A stretch of 35,149 nt of DNA from an uncultured Prochlorococcus sp. (GCA_902536775.1 CACAYX010000011.1:1-35149), one strand, 5' to 3'. Positions 16,220 through 24,279 are shown, counted from the first letter of the stretch. Notes: generated by a model not told the origin, from the letters alone. Program-made: numbers and translations.

Positions 16220-16354
16220 TTAACTCATTGGATGGAATAATAAATCTGGGAAAAATCTATTAAATTCAATAATTATTCCAGCTGTAAGACTTAGCCAAAT
16301 TGCTGCTACCACAGGAGCAGATCTGACAAATTTTGTGTTTAGAATTTTGAACAT
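16220..16354 (-). CDS. psaJ: photosystem I subunit IX (PsaJ)
   Basis: This 44-aa ORF is below common length cut-offs. It begins [16 protein letters not shown], has one transmembrane helix at about residues 13-31 ([15 protein letters not shown]), and ends [10 protein letters not shown], the expected PsaJ pattern. PsaJ is a single-helix PSI core subunit that holds PsaF in place. It lies 28 nt downstream of psaF on the same strand, the usual psaFJ operon order. The start is the ATG at 16354 and the stop is TAA at 16220-16222. Confidence 0.96.
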   Translation of the reverse strand: MFKILNTKFVRSAPVVAAIWLSLTAGIIIEFNRFFPDLLFHPMS

Positions 16355-16382
16355 TAGTTTTATGAAAGTTTTTTAAAGATGT

Positions 16383-16937
16383 TTAGCGAGGACCATTAAG
16401 TGTAATATTGTTGTCTTTCTCTCTTAAATCTCCATTTCTACCTTGTTTATTAGCAAGAAGAGGCCATTGGGCTCCTTTTACAAGACATTTTCTGGCTAAG
16501 TCTAGGTCAATAATGATCTCAAGATCAGCTGGATTCTTAGTCTTTTTTGATTCAATTAGATACTCTCTTCCTGACCAACCTATAATTCCGGCAATGTAAA
16601 TGAACAATACTCCGGGAATAAGTAAATCTCCTTCATGACCTCTATTTAAAAGGGCTCCCCATGGCTCAAGAGGAGGTCCAATTATTAAATGTGGAAGACC
16701 ATCATCTCCGCATGATGCTTTTCCGTATCTTTCAAATCTTGCGATGTCTTTTTGAGTAGTTGCAGAATTTGCTCTCTCAATGAATTTAGGATTTTCAGAG
16801 CATTTTGTAAGGGCTGAAGCAGTATATTCTGTGCTAGCTCTATCAGCGTTTAAAGCAGGCCCATTTGCAGCTAGAGCAATTGGAGTAATTCCCAGGAACA
16901 GAAAAACTGAGGTTATGATTGAAAAAAAGAATTTCAT
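16383..16937 (-). CDS. psaF: photosystem I reaction-centre subunit III (PsaF)
   Basis: PsaF is the lumen-facing PSI subunit near the docking site of plastocyanin or cytochrome c6. From the ATG at 16937 the protein has 184 aa. A signal peptide (about 1-24, MKFFFSIITSVFLFLGITPIALA) is followed by the mature start NGPALNADRAS. The motif TKCSENPKFIERA and the two cysteines (SENP region and KASCGDDGLPHLI) are typical. The membrane region is LLIPGVLFIYIAGIIGWSGREYL. A TTG three codons upstream (16946) could be read as a start, but the ATG is better. It leads the psaFJ pair and is divergent from tsaD. Confidence 0.96.
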   Translation of the reverse strand: MKFFFSIITSVFLFLGITPIALAANGPALNADRASTEYTASALTKCSENPKFIERANSATTQKDIARFERYGKASCGDDGLPHLIIGPPLEPWGALLNRGHEGDLLIPGVLFIYIAGIIGWSGREYLIESKKTKNPADLEIIIDLDLARKCLVKGAQWPLLANKQGRNGDLREKDNNITLNGPR

Positions 16938-17011
16938 AAGTTGCAATCTTTAATTCCTTATAGTGTGTTAAGTAAGAAATTAATATTAAAATAGAACAAG
17001 TTGAATCAAAA

Positions 17012-18082
17012 ATGCATAAAGTTTTAGCTATTGAAACAAGTTGTGATGAGACATCTGTCTCAATAGTTTCTAATATTGGCGATACTTTCAGAATACATTC
17101 AAATATAATTGCCTCTCAAATTGAAGATCATTCAAAATGGGGAGGAGTTGTGCCTGAACTTGCAGCTAGAAAGCATTTAGAATTATTACCTTTTGTTTTA
17201 GATGAGGCTTTAGAAGAATCAAAAATCAAAATTGAGGAAGTCGATTATATAGCATCAACTGTAGCTCCTGGATTAGTTGGTTGTTTACGAGTTGGCTCTA
17301 TAACTGCAAGATCACTTTGCATGTTACATTCAAAACCATTTTTGGGAATTCATCATTTGGAGGGGCATTTATCTTCAATTCTGTTTTCAGAAAACTATCC
17401 AAAGAAATCTTTTCTTACATTACTTGTTAGCGGCGGTCATACTGAATTGATAAAAGTTGATGAAAGAAGGGGAATGCAAAGACTTGGGAAAAGTTTTGAT
17501 GATGCTGCTGGAGAAGCCTTTGATAAAGTTGGCAGACTATTAGGTCTTAATTATCCAGGAGGACCGGCAATTGAAAAGATTGCTAAAAATGGGGACCCAA
17601 TGAAATTTAATTTACCAAAATGTAGGATTTCTGATAAAAAAGGTGGATTTCTTAAATATGATTTCTCTTTTAGCGGTCTAAAAACTGCCGTATTAAGATT
17701 AGTTGAGAGAATAAATTCGGATGGGATGACCGTTCCAATTCCTGATATTGCCGCAAGTTTTGAGAGAGTTGTGGCAGAGGTCTTGGTTGAGAGAACAATA
17801 AAATGCGCAGAAGATCATAGCTTGGATAATGTTGTTGTGGTTGGGGGAGTTGCTGCTAACAATACATTAAGAAAAATGATGATTAGTGAAGCTAGTAAAA
17901 AATCTATTAAAGTTCACTTAGCTCCCCTCAACCTTTGTACAGATAATGCTGCAATGATTGGAGCGGCTGCGTTGTTCAGGATCAAATTAAAGGATCATTT
18001 AAGTTCCCTTAAATTAGGTGTTGCAGGAAGACTATCAATTGAACAAGCAAATACCCTTTATGAAGAAAATCCTCCTTTCTAA
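17012..18082 (+). CDS. tsaD: tRNA N6-threonylcarbamoyladenosine transferase subunit TsaD
   Basis: TsaD transfers the threonylcarbamoyl group to A37 of ANN-decoding tRNAs, working with TsaB and TsaE. The 356-aa protein has the ASKHA fold. Motifs are MHKVLAIETSCDETSVSIV at the N-terminus, the metal site HLEGH (His115, His119), LVSGGHTEL, and AGEAFDKVGRLLG. The C-terminal VVGGVAANNTLR and CTDNAAMIG complete the set. Length is normal for bacteria. The hli gene follows after only 5 nt, so the two may share a transcript. Confidence 0.97.
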   Translation: MHKVLAIETSCDETSVSIVSNIGDTFRIHSNIIASQIEDHSKWGGVVPELAARKHLELLPFVLDEALEESKIKIEEVDYIASTVAPGLVGCLRVGSITARSLCMLHSKPFLGIHHLEGHLSSILFSENYPKKSFLTLLVSGGHTELIKVDERRGMQRLGKSFDDAAGEAFDKVGRLLGLNYPGGPAIEKIAKNGDPMKFNLPKCRISDKKGGFLKYDFSFSGLKTAVLRLVERINSDGMTVPIPDIAASFERVVAEVLVERTIKCAEDHSLDNVVVVGGVAANNTLRKMMISEASKKSIKVHLAPLNLCTDNAAMIGAAALFRIKLKDHLSSLKLGVAGRLSIEQANTLYEENPPF

Positions 18083-18087
18083 CTTCA

Positions 18088-18264
18088 ATGAACAAACAAC
18101 CTAAAATCGAGATTAAAGAGACAAAAAACTTCGTTGATAAAAAGGAACTTAATTTGTGGAAAAGAGGTTTTACCCCTCAAGCTGAAATATGGAATGGAAG
18201 GATGGCAACTGTTGGGATAGGAATTATTTTTATAATTATTGCTTTAATAAGCCAGTTTTCTTAA
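18088..18264 (+). CDS. hli: high-light-inducible protein (Hli/Scp)
   Basis: This short ORF encodes 58 aa. The polar N-terminal half is followed by the chlorophyll-binding signature EIWNGRMATVG at residues 33-43 (ExxNGRxA) and one transmembrane helix running to the C-terminus (GIIFIIIALISQF). Hli proteins bind chlorophyll and carotenoid, protect photosystem assembly intermediates, and are multiplied in Prochlorococcus. The N-terminus is longer and more charged than that of the very short phage-like Hli proteins, suggesting a core-genome copy. It starts 5 nt after tsaD, and its own promoter is not evident in that gap, though one inside tsaD cannot be excluded. Confidence 0.95.
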   Translation: MNKQPKIEIKETKNFVDKKELNLWKRGFTPQAEIWNGRMATVGIGIIFIIIALISQFS

Positions 18265-18290
18265 ATATAAATAAAATTCATTTTCTTAAA

Positions 18291-18321
18291 AGTAGTTTTT
18301 AATGATTTAATAAAAATTACT
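18291..18321 (+). terminator. possible stem-loop terminator downstream of hli
   Basis: AGTAGTTTTTA (18291-18301) and TAAAAATTACT (18311-18321) can pair over 11 positions including one G-U, with a 9-nt loop. It lies 26 nt after the hli stop. The stem is AT-rich and the following sequence (CTTGTTC) is only weakly T-rich, so it may be a poor terminator or an mRNA 3' stabiliser. The rest of the 164-nt gap before the antiporter gene shows nothing else distinct. Confidence 0.35.
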
Positions 18322-18428
18322 CTTGTTCAGCCAATGAATTAAATTAAAAAGTATTCTATTTATTGGACTTGAGATAAGATTATTGATTTAATCAAAATAG
18401 TTAATATTTTTATTATTTATAATTTTAT

Positions 18429-19634
18429 ATGACGCCTGAAAGGCTTGGATTACTTTGGGGGATAACAGTATTTGCAGGTGCTTGCGCTCGATTATTTTCT
18501 TCTTTTACAGGATTCCCAAGTGTTGTTATTTTATTGCTTTCTGGATTATTCATCGGTAGATCAGGATTAGGACTTGTTGAGCCTTTAGATCTTGGGCAAG
18601 GGCTCGAAACTATCGTGGGGCTTTTGGTCTGTTTGGTTCTATTTGAAGGGGGATTAAATTTAAAGCTGCCTGAGGGGAATATAAGAAATACTGTTTTGAA
18701 AATTTCATTGGTAAGACTTTTTATTTCATTATCAGCTGGAATTTTTATTGCTCATTGGCTGGCTGGCCTTTCATGGCAAGTCGCTGGAATATACAGTGCC
18801 ATAATTCTAGCTACTGGACCAACAGTTGTTTCTCCATTAGTGGAACAAATAAAATTAGCTTCCCCCCTCTCGGAAGTTTTAAAAGCTGAGGGGTTGTTGC
18901 TTGAACCAATTGGTGCAGTGCTAGCATTACTGCTTTTAGAGCTGACTTTAGGGGATCTTCGTGGAATTAACGATGTTTTTATAGCATTAATGCAAAGATT
19001 AGGAGGAGGAGTCTTAATCGGATTAATTGCAGGATGGCTACTATCAGAAATTTTAAAAAAAATAAAAAATGAAGCCTCATTTGGTATAGAGCTACAAGTT
19101 ACCCTTGGATTTATTTTTCTTGTGTATGGAATTTGCGAATATTTTTTACCAGAATCAGGCTTGCCGGCTTCAGTCGCGGCAGGTTTTATTGTAGGCAAAA
19201 GAGAAGTTATAGATAAGGAGAGATTGGATAATTTAATAGGTGAATTAGCTCAATTAGCAATAACAGTTCTTTTCCCTCTCTTAGCCGCTGACGTTTCTTG
19301 GGGTGAATTAAGTCCGCTTGGCTGGGGAGGGGTTGTTTGCGTTTTTATGTTGATGGTAATTGTTCGCCCAATCTCTATCTGGATAGCAACAACGGGGAGA
19401 GAATTGAAATTAAAAGAAAAAATATTTTTAGCTTGGTTAGCACCAAGAGGTATTGTTACTGCAGCTGTCGCTTCTCTTTTTTCTATCAGATTAGAGCAGG
19501 CTGGTATCCTAGGGGCTGGCCGTTTACAAGGTTTAGTTTTTCTTACTATATTGATGACTGTAGGAATACAAGGTCTTTCAGCTAAACCTTTGGCGAATAG
19601 GCTTGATTTATGCCAAAAAAATAACTTAGATTAA
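18429..19634 (+). CDS. Na+(K+)/H+ antiporter of the CPA1 family
   Basis: This integral membrane protein of 401 aa has about 12 hydrophobic segments and exchanges protons for Na+ or another cation. The family hallmarks are the region VLFEGGLNLKL near residue 75, AIILATGPTVVSPLVEQIK near 123-141, where CPA1 proteins carry the ion-binding TDP-type motif (here TGPT), and LAWLAPRGIVTAAVASLFS near 335. No C-terminal TrkA-N or cytosolic regulatory domain is present. Asp-to-Gly at the TDP position, if the alignment is right, hints at altered ion coordination, as in several NhaS-like cyanobacterial proteins. The 3' end overlaps gltX by 9 nt. Confidence 0.87.
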   Translation: MTPERLGLLWGITVFAGACARLFSSFTGFPSVVILLLSGLFIGRSGLGLVEPLDLGQGLETIVGLLVCLVLFEGGLNLKLPEGNIRNTVLKISLVRLFISLSAGIFIAHWLAGLSWQVAGIYSAIILATGPTVVSPLVEQIKLASPLSEVLKAEGLLLEPIGAVLALLLLELTLGDLRGINDVFIALMQRLGGGVLIGLIAGWLLSEILKKIKNEASFGIELQVTLGFIFLVYGICEYFLPESGLPASVAAGFIVGKREVIDKERLDNLIGELAQLAITVLFPLLAADVSWGELSPLGWGGVVCVFMLMVIVRPISIWIATTGRELKLKEKIFLAWLAPRGIVTAAVASLFSIRLEQAGILGAGRLQGLVFLTILMTVGIQGLSAKPLANRLDLCQKNNLD

Positions 19635-21065
19635 TTTAAGACATCTTTCAATTCGAGTTTTATCAGTTTTATTCTCTGCGAAAAGTTCCCAACTTTGAAT
19701 TAAATCTGGCCCACTGAGAGATCCAAAAAAGGCTACTCTTAATGATTTCATTAATATCCCTTTTTTAACATTATGCATTTTTGAGATTTTGTTTATTATT
19801 TCTTTGGCATTCTCTTTATTTAGTTTTGTAGTGTTTTGCTCAATTAAATAATCTAAGATTAGTTTTAGAGATTTTTTACTATCATTGTTTTCCAGGAAAT
19901 CTTGACCTTCTTTTTGAATTGTAGGTATTAAGAAAAATGGTTTTGATTGATCAATTGAATCTTTTAAAAGAGTCATAGAGTCTCTAAGCAAAATTGCTAA
20001 TTTATAAGCCCATTCTTGAGATGGCGGCACCCAACCATTATTATCCCAGTATTTACTAATGATCTCACTTAATTTTATTGATTCCATATTTTTTATATAT
20101 TGAGAATTAATCCAGTTGAGTTTTTCCCAACTGAATTTAGCTCCAGCTTTGTTTATATCTGATAATTCAAAAATTTCAGATATCTCTTTAAGTGAAAGTA
20201 TTTCTCTGTCCGCAGATTTTGGAGTCCAACCTAAAAAGGCCATATAGTTCGATAAAGCCTCAGGTAAATATCCCATTTCTCTAAATTCGTCGATTGAAGT
20301 AACGCAATCTCTCTTAGATAATTTTTTCCCTTCTTTATTTAGTATTAAGGGTGTATGTGAAAAAATTGGCAAATTAAAATTTAATGCTTCATAAATCAAT
20401 ATTTGTTTTGCAGTGTTCGAGATATGGTCTTCACCTCTTACAACATGAGTAATATGCATGAAATTATCATCAACTACAACTGCAAGATTATACAAAGGAT
20501 CTCCAATCTCATATCCCTTAGCCCTTCTTGACAAAACTAAATCACCACCCAAATCCTTCCCTTGCCATTTGATTTCGCCTCTTATCTGATCTACCCATTT
20601 AATTTCAATTTTTTCATCAATCTTAAATCTTATTACTGAAGTCCTCCCTTGGGATATGAATGTTTCTATTTCTCCTTTTGAAAGACTTCTGTGCCTATTA
20701 TCATGCTTTGGAGGTAACCCTTTCTTTTTTTGTTCTTCTCTTAATGCAGATATTTCATCTTCTGTTGTAAAGCACCTATATGCAGCTCCACAGTCCAATA
20801 GTTTTTTGATGTAACTTTTATGAATCGAAATTCGATCACTTTGCTTTAAAGGTTCTTCATCCCATTTAAGTCCAAGCCATTTCAAGCCATCTAATATATT
20901 TTTTGTATATTCAGATTTAGATCGAAGAAAATCTGTATCTTCTATTCTGATAAGAAACTTCCCACCTATTTTTTGTGCATACAACCAGTTGAATAATGCT
21001 GTTCGCGCTGTCCCAATATGAAATAAACCCGTTGGACTTGGAGCTAGTCTTAAACGTTTTTCCAA
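19626..21065 (-). CDS. gltX: glutamyl-tRNA synthetase (probably non-discriminating)
   Basis: It charges tRNA-Glu, and in cyanobacteria usually tRNA-Gln too, for later amidation. Glu-tRNA is also the substrate of tetrapyrrole synthesis. The 479-aa class I synthetase has RLAPSPTGLFHIGTA (HIGH-type loop HIGT at 16-19), VVRGEDHISNTAKQI, and KLSKRDC as the KMSKS-type loop. The start is TTG at 21065, since no ATG lies between the upstream tRNA gene and the first motif and the family N-terminus begins here. tRNA-Asp ends only 17 nt upstream, so tRNA and mRNA are likely one transcript cut by RNase activity. The 3' end overlaps the antiporter gene. Confidence 0.95.
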   Translation of the reverse strand: MEKRLRLAPSPTGLFHIGTARTALFNWLYAQKIGGKFLIRIEDTDFLRSKSEYTKNILDGLKWLGLKWDEEPLKQSDRISIHKSYIKKLLDCGAAYRCFTTEDEISALREEQKKKGLPPKHDNRHRSLSKGEIETFISQGRTSVIRFKIDEKIEIKWVDQIRGEIKWQGKDLGGDLVLSRRAKGYEIGDPLYNLAVVVDDNFMHITHVVRGEDHISNTAKQILIYEALNFNLPIFSHTPLILNKEGKKLSKRDCVTSIDEFREMGYLPEALSNYMAFLGWTPKSADREILSLKEISEIFELSDINKAGAKFSWEKLNWINSQYIKNMESIKLSEIISKYWDNNGWVPPSQEWAYKLAILLRDSMTLLKDSIDQSKPFFLIPTIQKEGQDFLENNDSKKSLKLILDYLIEQNTTKLNKENAKEIINKISKMHNVKKGILMKSLRVAFFGSLSGPDLIQSWELFAENKTDKTRIERCLKLI

Positions 21066-21082
21066 ATTTCTTTTAGAAAAAA

Positions 21083-21156
21083 CGGGACCGACGGGATTCG
21101 AACCCGCAACTTCCGCCGTGACAGGGCGGTGCTCTAACCAGTTGAACTACGGTCCC
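21083..21156 (-). tRNA. tRNA-Asp (anticodon GTC)
   Basis: The minus strand folds as a full cloverleaf. The acceptor GGGACCG pairs with CGGTCCC, the D arm is GTTC...GAGC, the anticodon stem is CCGCC/GGCGG around loop CTGTCAC (anticodon GTC), and the T arm is GCGGG-TTCGAAT-CCCGT. The discriminator base is G, as expected for Asp. CCA is not encoded. It lies 17 nt upstream of gltX. Confidence 0.97.
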
Positions 21157-21164
21157 AGAGTTTT

Positions 21165-21186
21165 GTTCTAAATTTTTATTTAGAAC
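21165..21186 (-). other. perfect 9-bp hairpin in the tRNA-Asp leader
   Basis: GTTCTAAAT (21165-21173) and ATTTAGAAC (21178-21186) are exact inverted repeats around a TTTT loop. It ends 8 nt before the 5' end of tRNA-Asp on the minus strand. No T-run follows on the minus strand, so it is not a standard intrinsic terminator in that direction. A role in 5' processing of the precursor or in readthrough control is possible. Confidence 0.5.
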
Positions 21187-21206
21187 TTCATTCTTAAAAT
21201 TATCAG

Positions 21207-21235
21207 ATCATAATGCTTAATTTATGGGGTTGTAA
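21207..21235 (-). promoter_or_regulatory. putative sigma70-type promoter of tRNA-Asp-gltX
   Basis: Read on the minus strand, TTACAA (21230-21235) and TATGAT (21207-21212) are separated by exactly 17 nt. Transcription would begin near 21200, pass through the 9-bp hairpin, then tRNA-Asp and gltX. It lies in the 151-nt gap after the PSHCP gene, the only sizeable gap within this minus-strand cluster. Confidence 0.5.
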
Positions 21236-21307
21236 TAAAAAAAATTTATTAATTTGAGAATTTAGTAAAATAATTAGCTTTTCAACTGCCTGAGTACAAA
21301 CAACTAT

Positions 21308-21502
21308 TCATTTTTGAGGTCTAAACCCAGCAGGTTCTATCAACCTAACTTGATTGCCTCTAGCCGTAAATTCTCTACCTTGGTCACTTTGTACGACAAC
21401 TCTCCCACCAGACTTAACTCTGATAACTCTTGCACGAACCCATCCCAAAGCTGCTGATTCGAGGACTTTAACTACGTCCCCAGGTTGAAGATCTAACTCC
21501 AT
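21308..21502 (-). CDS. hyper-conserved picocyanobacterial protein PSHCP (SH3-like)
   Basis: This 64-aa basic protein begins MELDLQPGDVVKVLESAALG. From memory it is the Prochlorococcus/marine Synechococcus hyper-conserved protein (PSHCP), reported to be nearly invariant within that clade, to associate with the ribosome, and to have an SH3-like fold with tRNA-binding ability. The sequence agrees: a KOW-like PGDVVKVL turn, alternating beta-strand pattern (RARVIRVKSGGRVVVQSDQG), and many Arg residues, with no signal peptide. Its neighbours are tRNA-Trp (34 nt upstream), tRNA-Asp, rplS and gltX, consistent with a translation-related role. Its G+C is visibly higher than that of neighbouring genes because of Gly/Arg/Val codons. 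The precise function is unknown. Confidence 0.88.
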   Translation of the reverse strand: MELDLQPGDVVKVLESAALGWVRARVIRVKSGGRVVVQSDQGREFTARGNQVRLIEPAGFRPQK

Positions 21503-21536
21503 CTTATGAAAAGTGATTTACATAATGTTGATCAAA

Positions 21537-21609
21537 CGCGTCGTGGAGGACTTGAACCCCCGACATCAGGTTTTGGAGACCTGCGTTCTACCAACTGAAC
21601 TAACGACGC
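21537..21609 (-). tRNA. tRNA-Trp (anticodon CCA)
   Basis: The minus strand gives acceptor GCGTCGT pairing with ACGACGC, the D arm GTTC...GAAC, the anticodon stem CAGGT/ACCTG around CTCCAAA (anticodon CCA), and a T arm with GGTTCAAGTC. The discriminator is G, as expected for Trp, and CCA is not encoded. It sits between rplS (53 nt upstream) and the PSHCP gene (34 nt downstream). Confidence 0.97.
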
Positions 21610-21662
21610 ATTTAAATGATTATAAGCGTCTTTGTTGTCAATAAGTTGATAAATTTACAACT

Positions 21663-22133
21663 TTATCGATCAAAGCGTTGTTTTACGCGAGTAGCTTTTC
21701 CTACTCTATCTCTCAGATAGAATAATTTAGCTCTTCTTACTTTACCTCTACGTTCAACTTTTAGAGAGGCAACCTGTGGACTATGTAGCATAAATACTCT
21801 TTCAACACCTATACCCTGAAAAATTCTTCTAACTGTGATGGTCTCGTTAATACCTCCATGCCTTTTTGCTATAACAACGCCTTCATAAGGTTGAACTCTT
21901 TCTTTATTACCTTCTGTAATTTTTACTCCAACTTTAACAGTGTCCCCAACATATATTTCAGGTAATTCTTTTTTTAATTGTTCATTCTCAAATTCCTTAA
22001 TAAGATTGGATGCGCTTAGGTTTTTCGTAGTCTCAGAAACCGTGTTTTTTTCTTTTTGTTCAACTGCTACATCAACTGATGCGTCAGCTTTAATACCAGT
22101 TTCTAATTCCTTCTCTTGGTTCTCTTTGGCCAT
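21663..22133 (-). CDS. rplS: 50S ribosomal protein L19, with N-terminal extension
   Basis: L19 lies at the interface of the ribosomal subunits. The conserved core runs from about residue 45 to the end: [29 protein letters not shown], then [39 protein letters not shown], and [23 protein letters not shown]. The total of 156 aa exceeds the usual ~115-120 because the first ~42 residues are a charged, low-complexity extension (Glu/Lys/Val-rich, [11 protein letters not shown]...). It is the first clearly translational gene of the minus-strand cluster, 32 nt after the PepSY-type gene. Confidence 0.96.
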   Translation of the reverse strand: MAKENQEKELETGIKADASVDVAVEQKEKNTVSETTKNLSASNLIKEFENEQLKKELPEIYVGDTVKVGVKITEGNKERVQPYEGVVIAKRHGGINETITVRRIFQGIGVERVFMLHSPQVASLKVERRGKVRRAKLFYLRDRVGKATRVKQRFDR

Positions 22134-22165
22134 TTTGGTCTTTATTGTCCTACAAGTTCTATATC

Positions 22166-22474
22166 TTAACCTTTTGACTCGCCTTTAGTAACCTTTTTGG
22201 TAAATGAAATTGTTTTTGAAAACATTTGGAATCCTGTTACAAGCATCCATAAAACTCCAAGGGAATTCAATATTACGTATATAAGTTCTCCATTATCTCC
22301 AAGCCATTCGCCCTCATGGAGAGACATTAACCAATGAACTTGTTCTCTAGAGTAACCTAGTAAATCTTTTGAAACCCTATAAATAAGACCAGTAATTGAA
22401 GATATAAATAATGGAAGAAAAATCCAGGGCGCCAAAGCCTTATGAAATTGCCTAGAATTAAATAAAGTTTTCAT
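22166..22474 (-). CDS. small PepSY-associated-type membrane protein
   Basis: This 102-aa protein has two hydrophobic segments, at about 14-34 ([21 protein letters not shown]) and 64-86 ([22 protein letters not shown]). The N-terminal [24 protein letters not shown] and the LHEGEWLG motif resemble the first part of PepSY-associated transmembrane proteins, but the full multi-helix protein is not present. Similar short proteins occur in cyanobacteria, and I know no function. It is upstream of rplS on the same strand by 32 nt and divergent from map. Confidence 0.7.
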   Translation of the reverse strand: MKTLFNSRQFHKALAPWIFLPLFISSITGLIYRVSKDLLGYSREQVHWLMSLHEGEWLGDNGELIYVILNSLGVLWMLVTGFQMFSKTISFTKKVTKGESKG

Positions 22475-22569
22475 TTTTGTTTCTTTCCTATTGTTATTGA
22501 TAGATTTAAGGTAGCCAAGACCATAAAGGCTATTTTGAAGATATTCACTTATTACTATTATTTATTCCA

Positions 22570-23409
22570 ATGAGACATTTTGCAGATCTTTTGTTAAATA
22601 AAAATAATTCCAAAGCTAATGATCAAGTTCCTTTTATTAAGAGGCGAAGAGGAATCGAAATAAAGTCTACACGGGAAATAAATTTGATGAAAAAATCTAG
22701 CAGGATTGTAGCAACCGTTTTAAGTGAAATTAATGATTTAATTAAACCTGGAATGAGTACAAAAGATTTAGATGATTTCGCAGAAAAGAGGATAAAAAGT
22801 TTTGGAGCTGTACCAAGTTTCAAGGGCTACCATGGATTCCCTTCTAGTATTTGTTCTAGTATTAATAATGAGGTTGTCCACGGGATTCCGAGTAAAAATA
22901 AAATAATTAAAAATGGTGACTTGGTTAAAATTGATACAGGGGCATATTTAGATGGTTTCCATGGAGATAGTTGTATATCAATTTGTGTAGGAGAAGTTAG
23001 TCCAAAGGCTCAAAAACTTAGTGAAATAGCTCATAAAGCATTATATGCGGGGCTCTCGAAAATCAAGGCAGGGAATACACTTCTAGATGTGGCTGGGGAA
23101 ATCGAAGACATTGTTGTAAAAAATGGCTTTAGTGTTGTAGAAGATTATACAGGTCATGGAGTTGGAAGAAATCTTCATGAAGAACCATCGGTATTTAATT
23201 TTAGGACTAAAGAATTGCCTAACGTTATCCTTCGTGAAGGAATGACATTAGCGGTGGAACCTATTGTTAATGAAGGGACTAAATTCTGCAAAACACTAAA
23301 TGATAGATGGACCGTAATAACAAAAGATGGAAAATTATCGGCCCAATGGGAGCATACAATAGTTGTTTTAAAAGATGGTATAGAAATATTGACAGATAGA
23401 AATTTCTAA
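22570..23409 (+). CDS. map: methionine aminopeptidase, type I
   Basis: It removes the initiator methionine from new proteins using a dinuclear metal centre. The 279-aa protein carries all five ligands in order: Asp122 ([11 protein letters not shown]), Asp133 (HGDSC), His196 (GHGVGR), Glu230 (LAVEPIV) and Glu261 (QWEHTIVV). The substrate His is in VVHGIP (His104). An N-terminal extension of about 28 residues, including KRRRG, precedes the usual start of the type I domain. No zinc-finger or SH3-binding domain is seen. The gene is divergent from the small PepSY-type gene, and its stop is 3 nt from the SDR gene stop. Confidence 0.95.
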   Translation: MRHFADLLLNKNNSKANDQVPFIKRRRGIEIKSTREINLMKKSSRIVATVLSEINDLIKPGMSTKDLDDFAEKRIKSFGAVPSFKGYHGFPSSICSSINNEVVHGIPSKNKIIKNGDLVKIDTGAYLDGFHGDSCISICVGEVSPKAQKLSEIAHKALYAGLSKIKAGNTLLDVAGEIEDIVVKNGFSVVEDYTGHGVGRNLHEEPSVFNFRTKELPNVILREGMTLAVEPIVNEGTKFCKTLNDRWTVITKDGKLSAQWEHTIVVLKDGIEILTDRNF

Positions 23410-23412
23410 GCA

Positions 23413-24132
23413 CTAAGATTTGTATTTATAGATAATTTGGCAATATAAAAAATTAAAAAATTCTTTCAATGGGAAAAGCAGGTAAGTTAATGGGTTTGGA
23501 CTAATTATTATTAGATAACTTTTTGAATTAGCTAAATCATAAATCTTTTTTGAAACAAATTTCGGACTCATAATGCCTATAGGATTTAGTTCTGATTTAA
23601 AAGGCCCTAAGATAATTTTTTTAATAATTAATTTTTTCTTTGTATCTTTGTCTAAGAGATTTTTTTTGAAAGAAACTAATTGACCAATAAGGGATTTACT
23701 AATCTCATATGATGGATTTAAGGCTGGTAAAATTTCTGCTTCAGATGTATTTATCCAAATCTCTTTTTTTATAGTTGACTTATTGGTTAGAGCAATATCT
23801 TCAAATAGATTTAAAAATTTGAATTTGCTTAAAGCATTTATTTCTATTGATTTTTCATAGTTGGAATATTCTCTACTCAAATCATAAATACCATGGTTCA
23901 AAATTAAAATATCTATCTTTTCTAAATGGATTTTTAATGACGTCTCTTCCCCACATTCCCATCTAATCCATTGATTTGGTGATTCATTACTTATTTTAAA
24001 GTCAGTTTTACTATGAGTGAATCCAATCACTTTATGGCCTTTTTGACGAAAAAACTTTGTTAATTCTTTTCCTAGCGCTCCAGAAGCACCAGTAATACCT
24101 ATAGTTTTTTCGCTTTTAGGTGAATTTATCAT
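23413..24132 (-). CDS. short-chain dehydrogenase/reductase-like protein
   Basis: The 239-aa protein begins with a Rossmann glycine motif, GITGASGALGKEL at residues 12-24, and a LILNHGIYD segment in place of the usual NNAG. The expected Tyr-x3-Lys appears as YEISKSL at about 142-148, with an upstream Ser/Thr (NTSEAE) instead of a clear catalytic Ser context. It is therefore a divergent SDR, perhaps with normal chemistry, whose substrate I cannot name. C-terminal residues 205-235 include a hydrophobic stretch (YLIIISPNPLTYLLFPLKEFFNFLY) that may associate with membrane. It is divergent from the BioD-like gene. Confidence 0.78.
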   Translation of the reverse strand: MINSPKSEKTIGITGASGALGKELTKFFRQKGHKVIGFTHSKTDFKISNESPNQWIRWECGEETSLKIHLEKIDILILNHGIYDLSREYSNYEKSIEINALSKFKFLNLFEDIALTNKSTIKKEIWINTSEAEILPALNPSYEISKSLIGQLVSFKKNLLDKDTKKKLIIKKIILGPFKSELNPIGIMSPKFVSKKIYDLANSKSYLIIISPNPLTYLLFPLKEFFNFLYCQIIYKYKS

Positions 24133-24279
24133 TTTGTTTGATTTTGATAAAATGCCAAAGAATTTAAATAAATTTCCAAAAAAATCATATGTTTATTTAA
24201 TTAAAACTCATAAATAAATATTTGTTTAGTTACAAAAAAAATATTATCTTGAACCTATTGATATTTAGATTTACTAATT

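Noticed and set aside
18088-18264. Phage-derived origin for the hli gene
   Set aside because: No phage genes, integrase or tRNA attachment site are nearby, and the charged N-terminus and core-gene context fit a chromosomal copy better.
19337-19585. 82-residue open frame inside the antiporter gene
   Set aside because: It is an alternate frame of a clearly conserved membrane protein gene and shows no recognisable protein features.
21083-21609. tRNA genes as integration sites of a genomic island
   Set aside because: No integrase, direct repeat of a tRNA end or foreign gene is present. The tRNAs lie inside a compact translation gene cluster.
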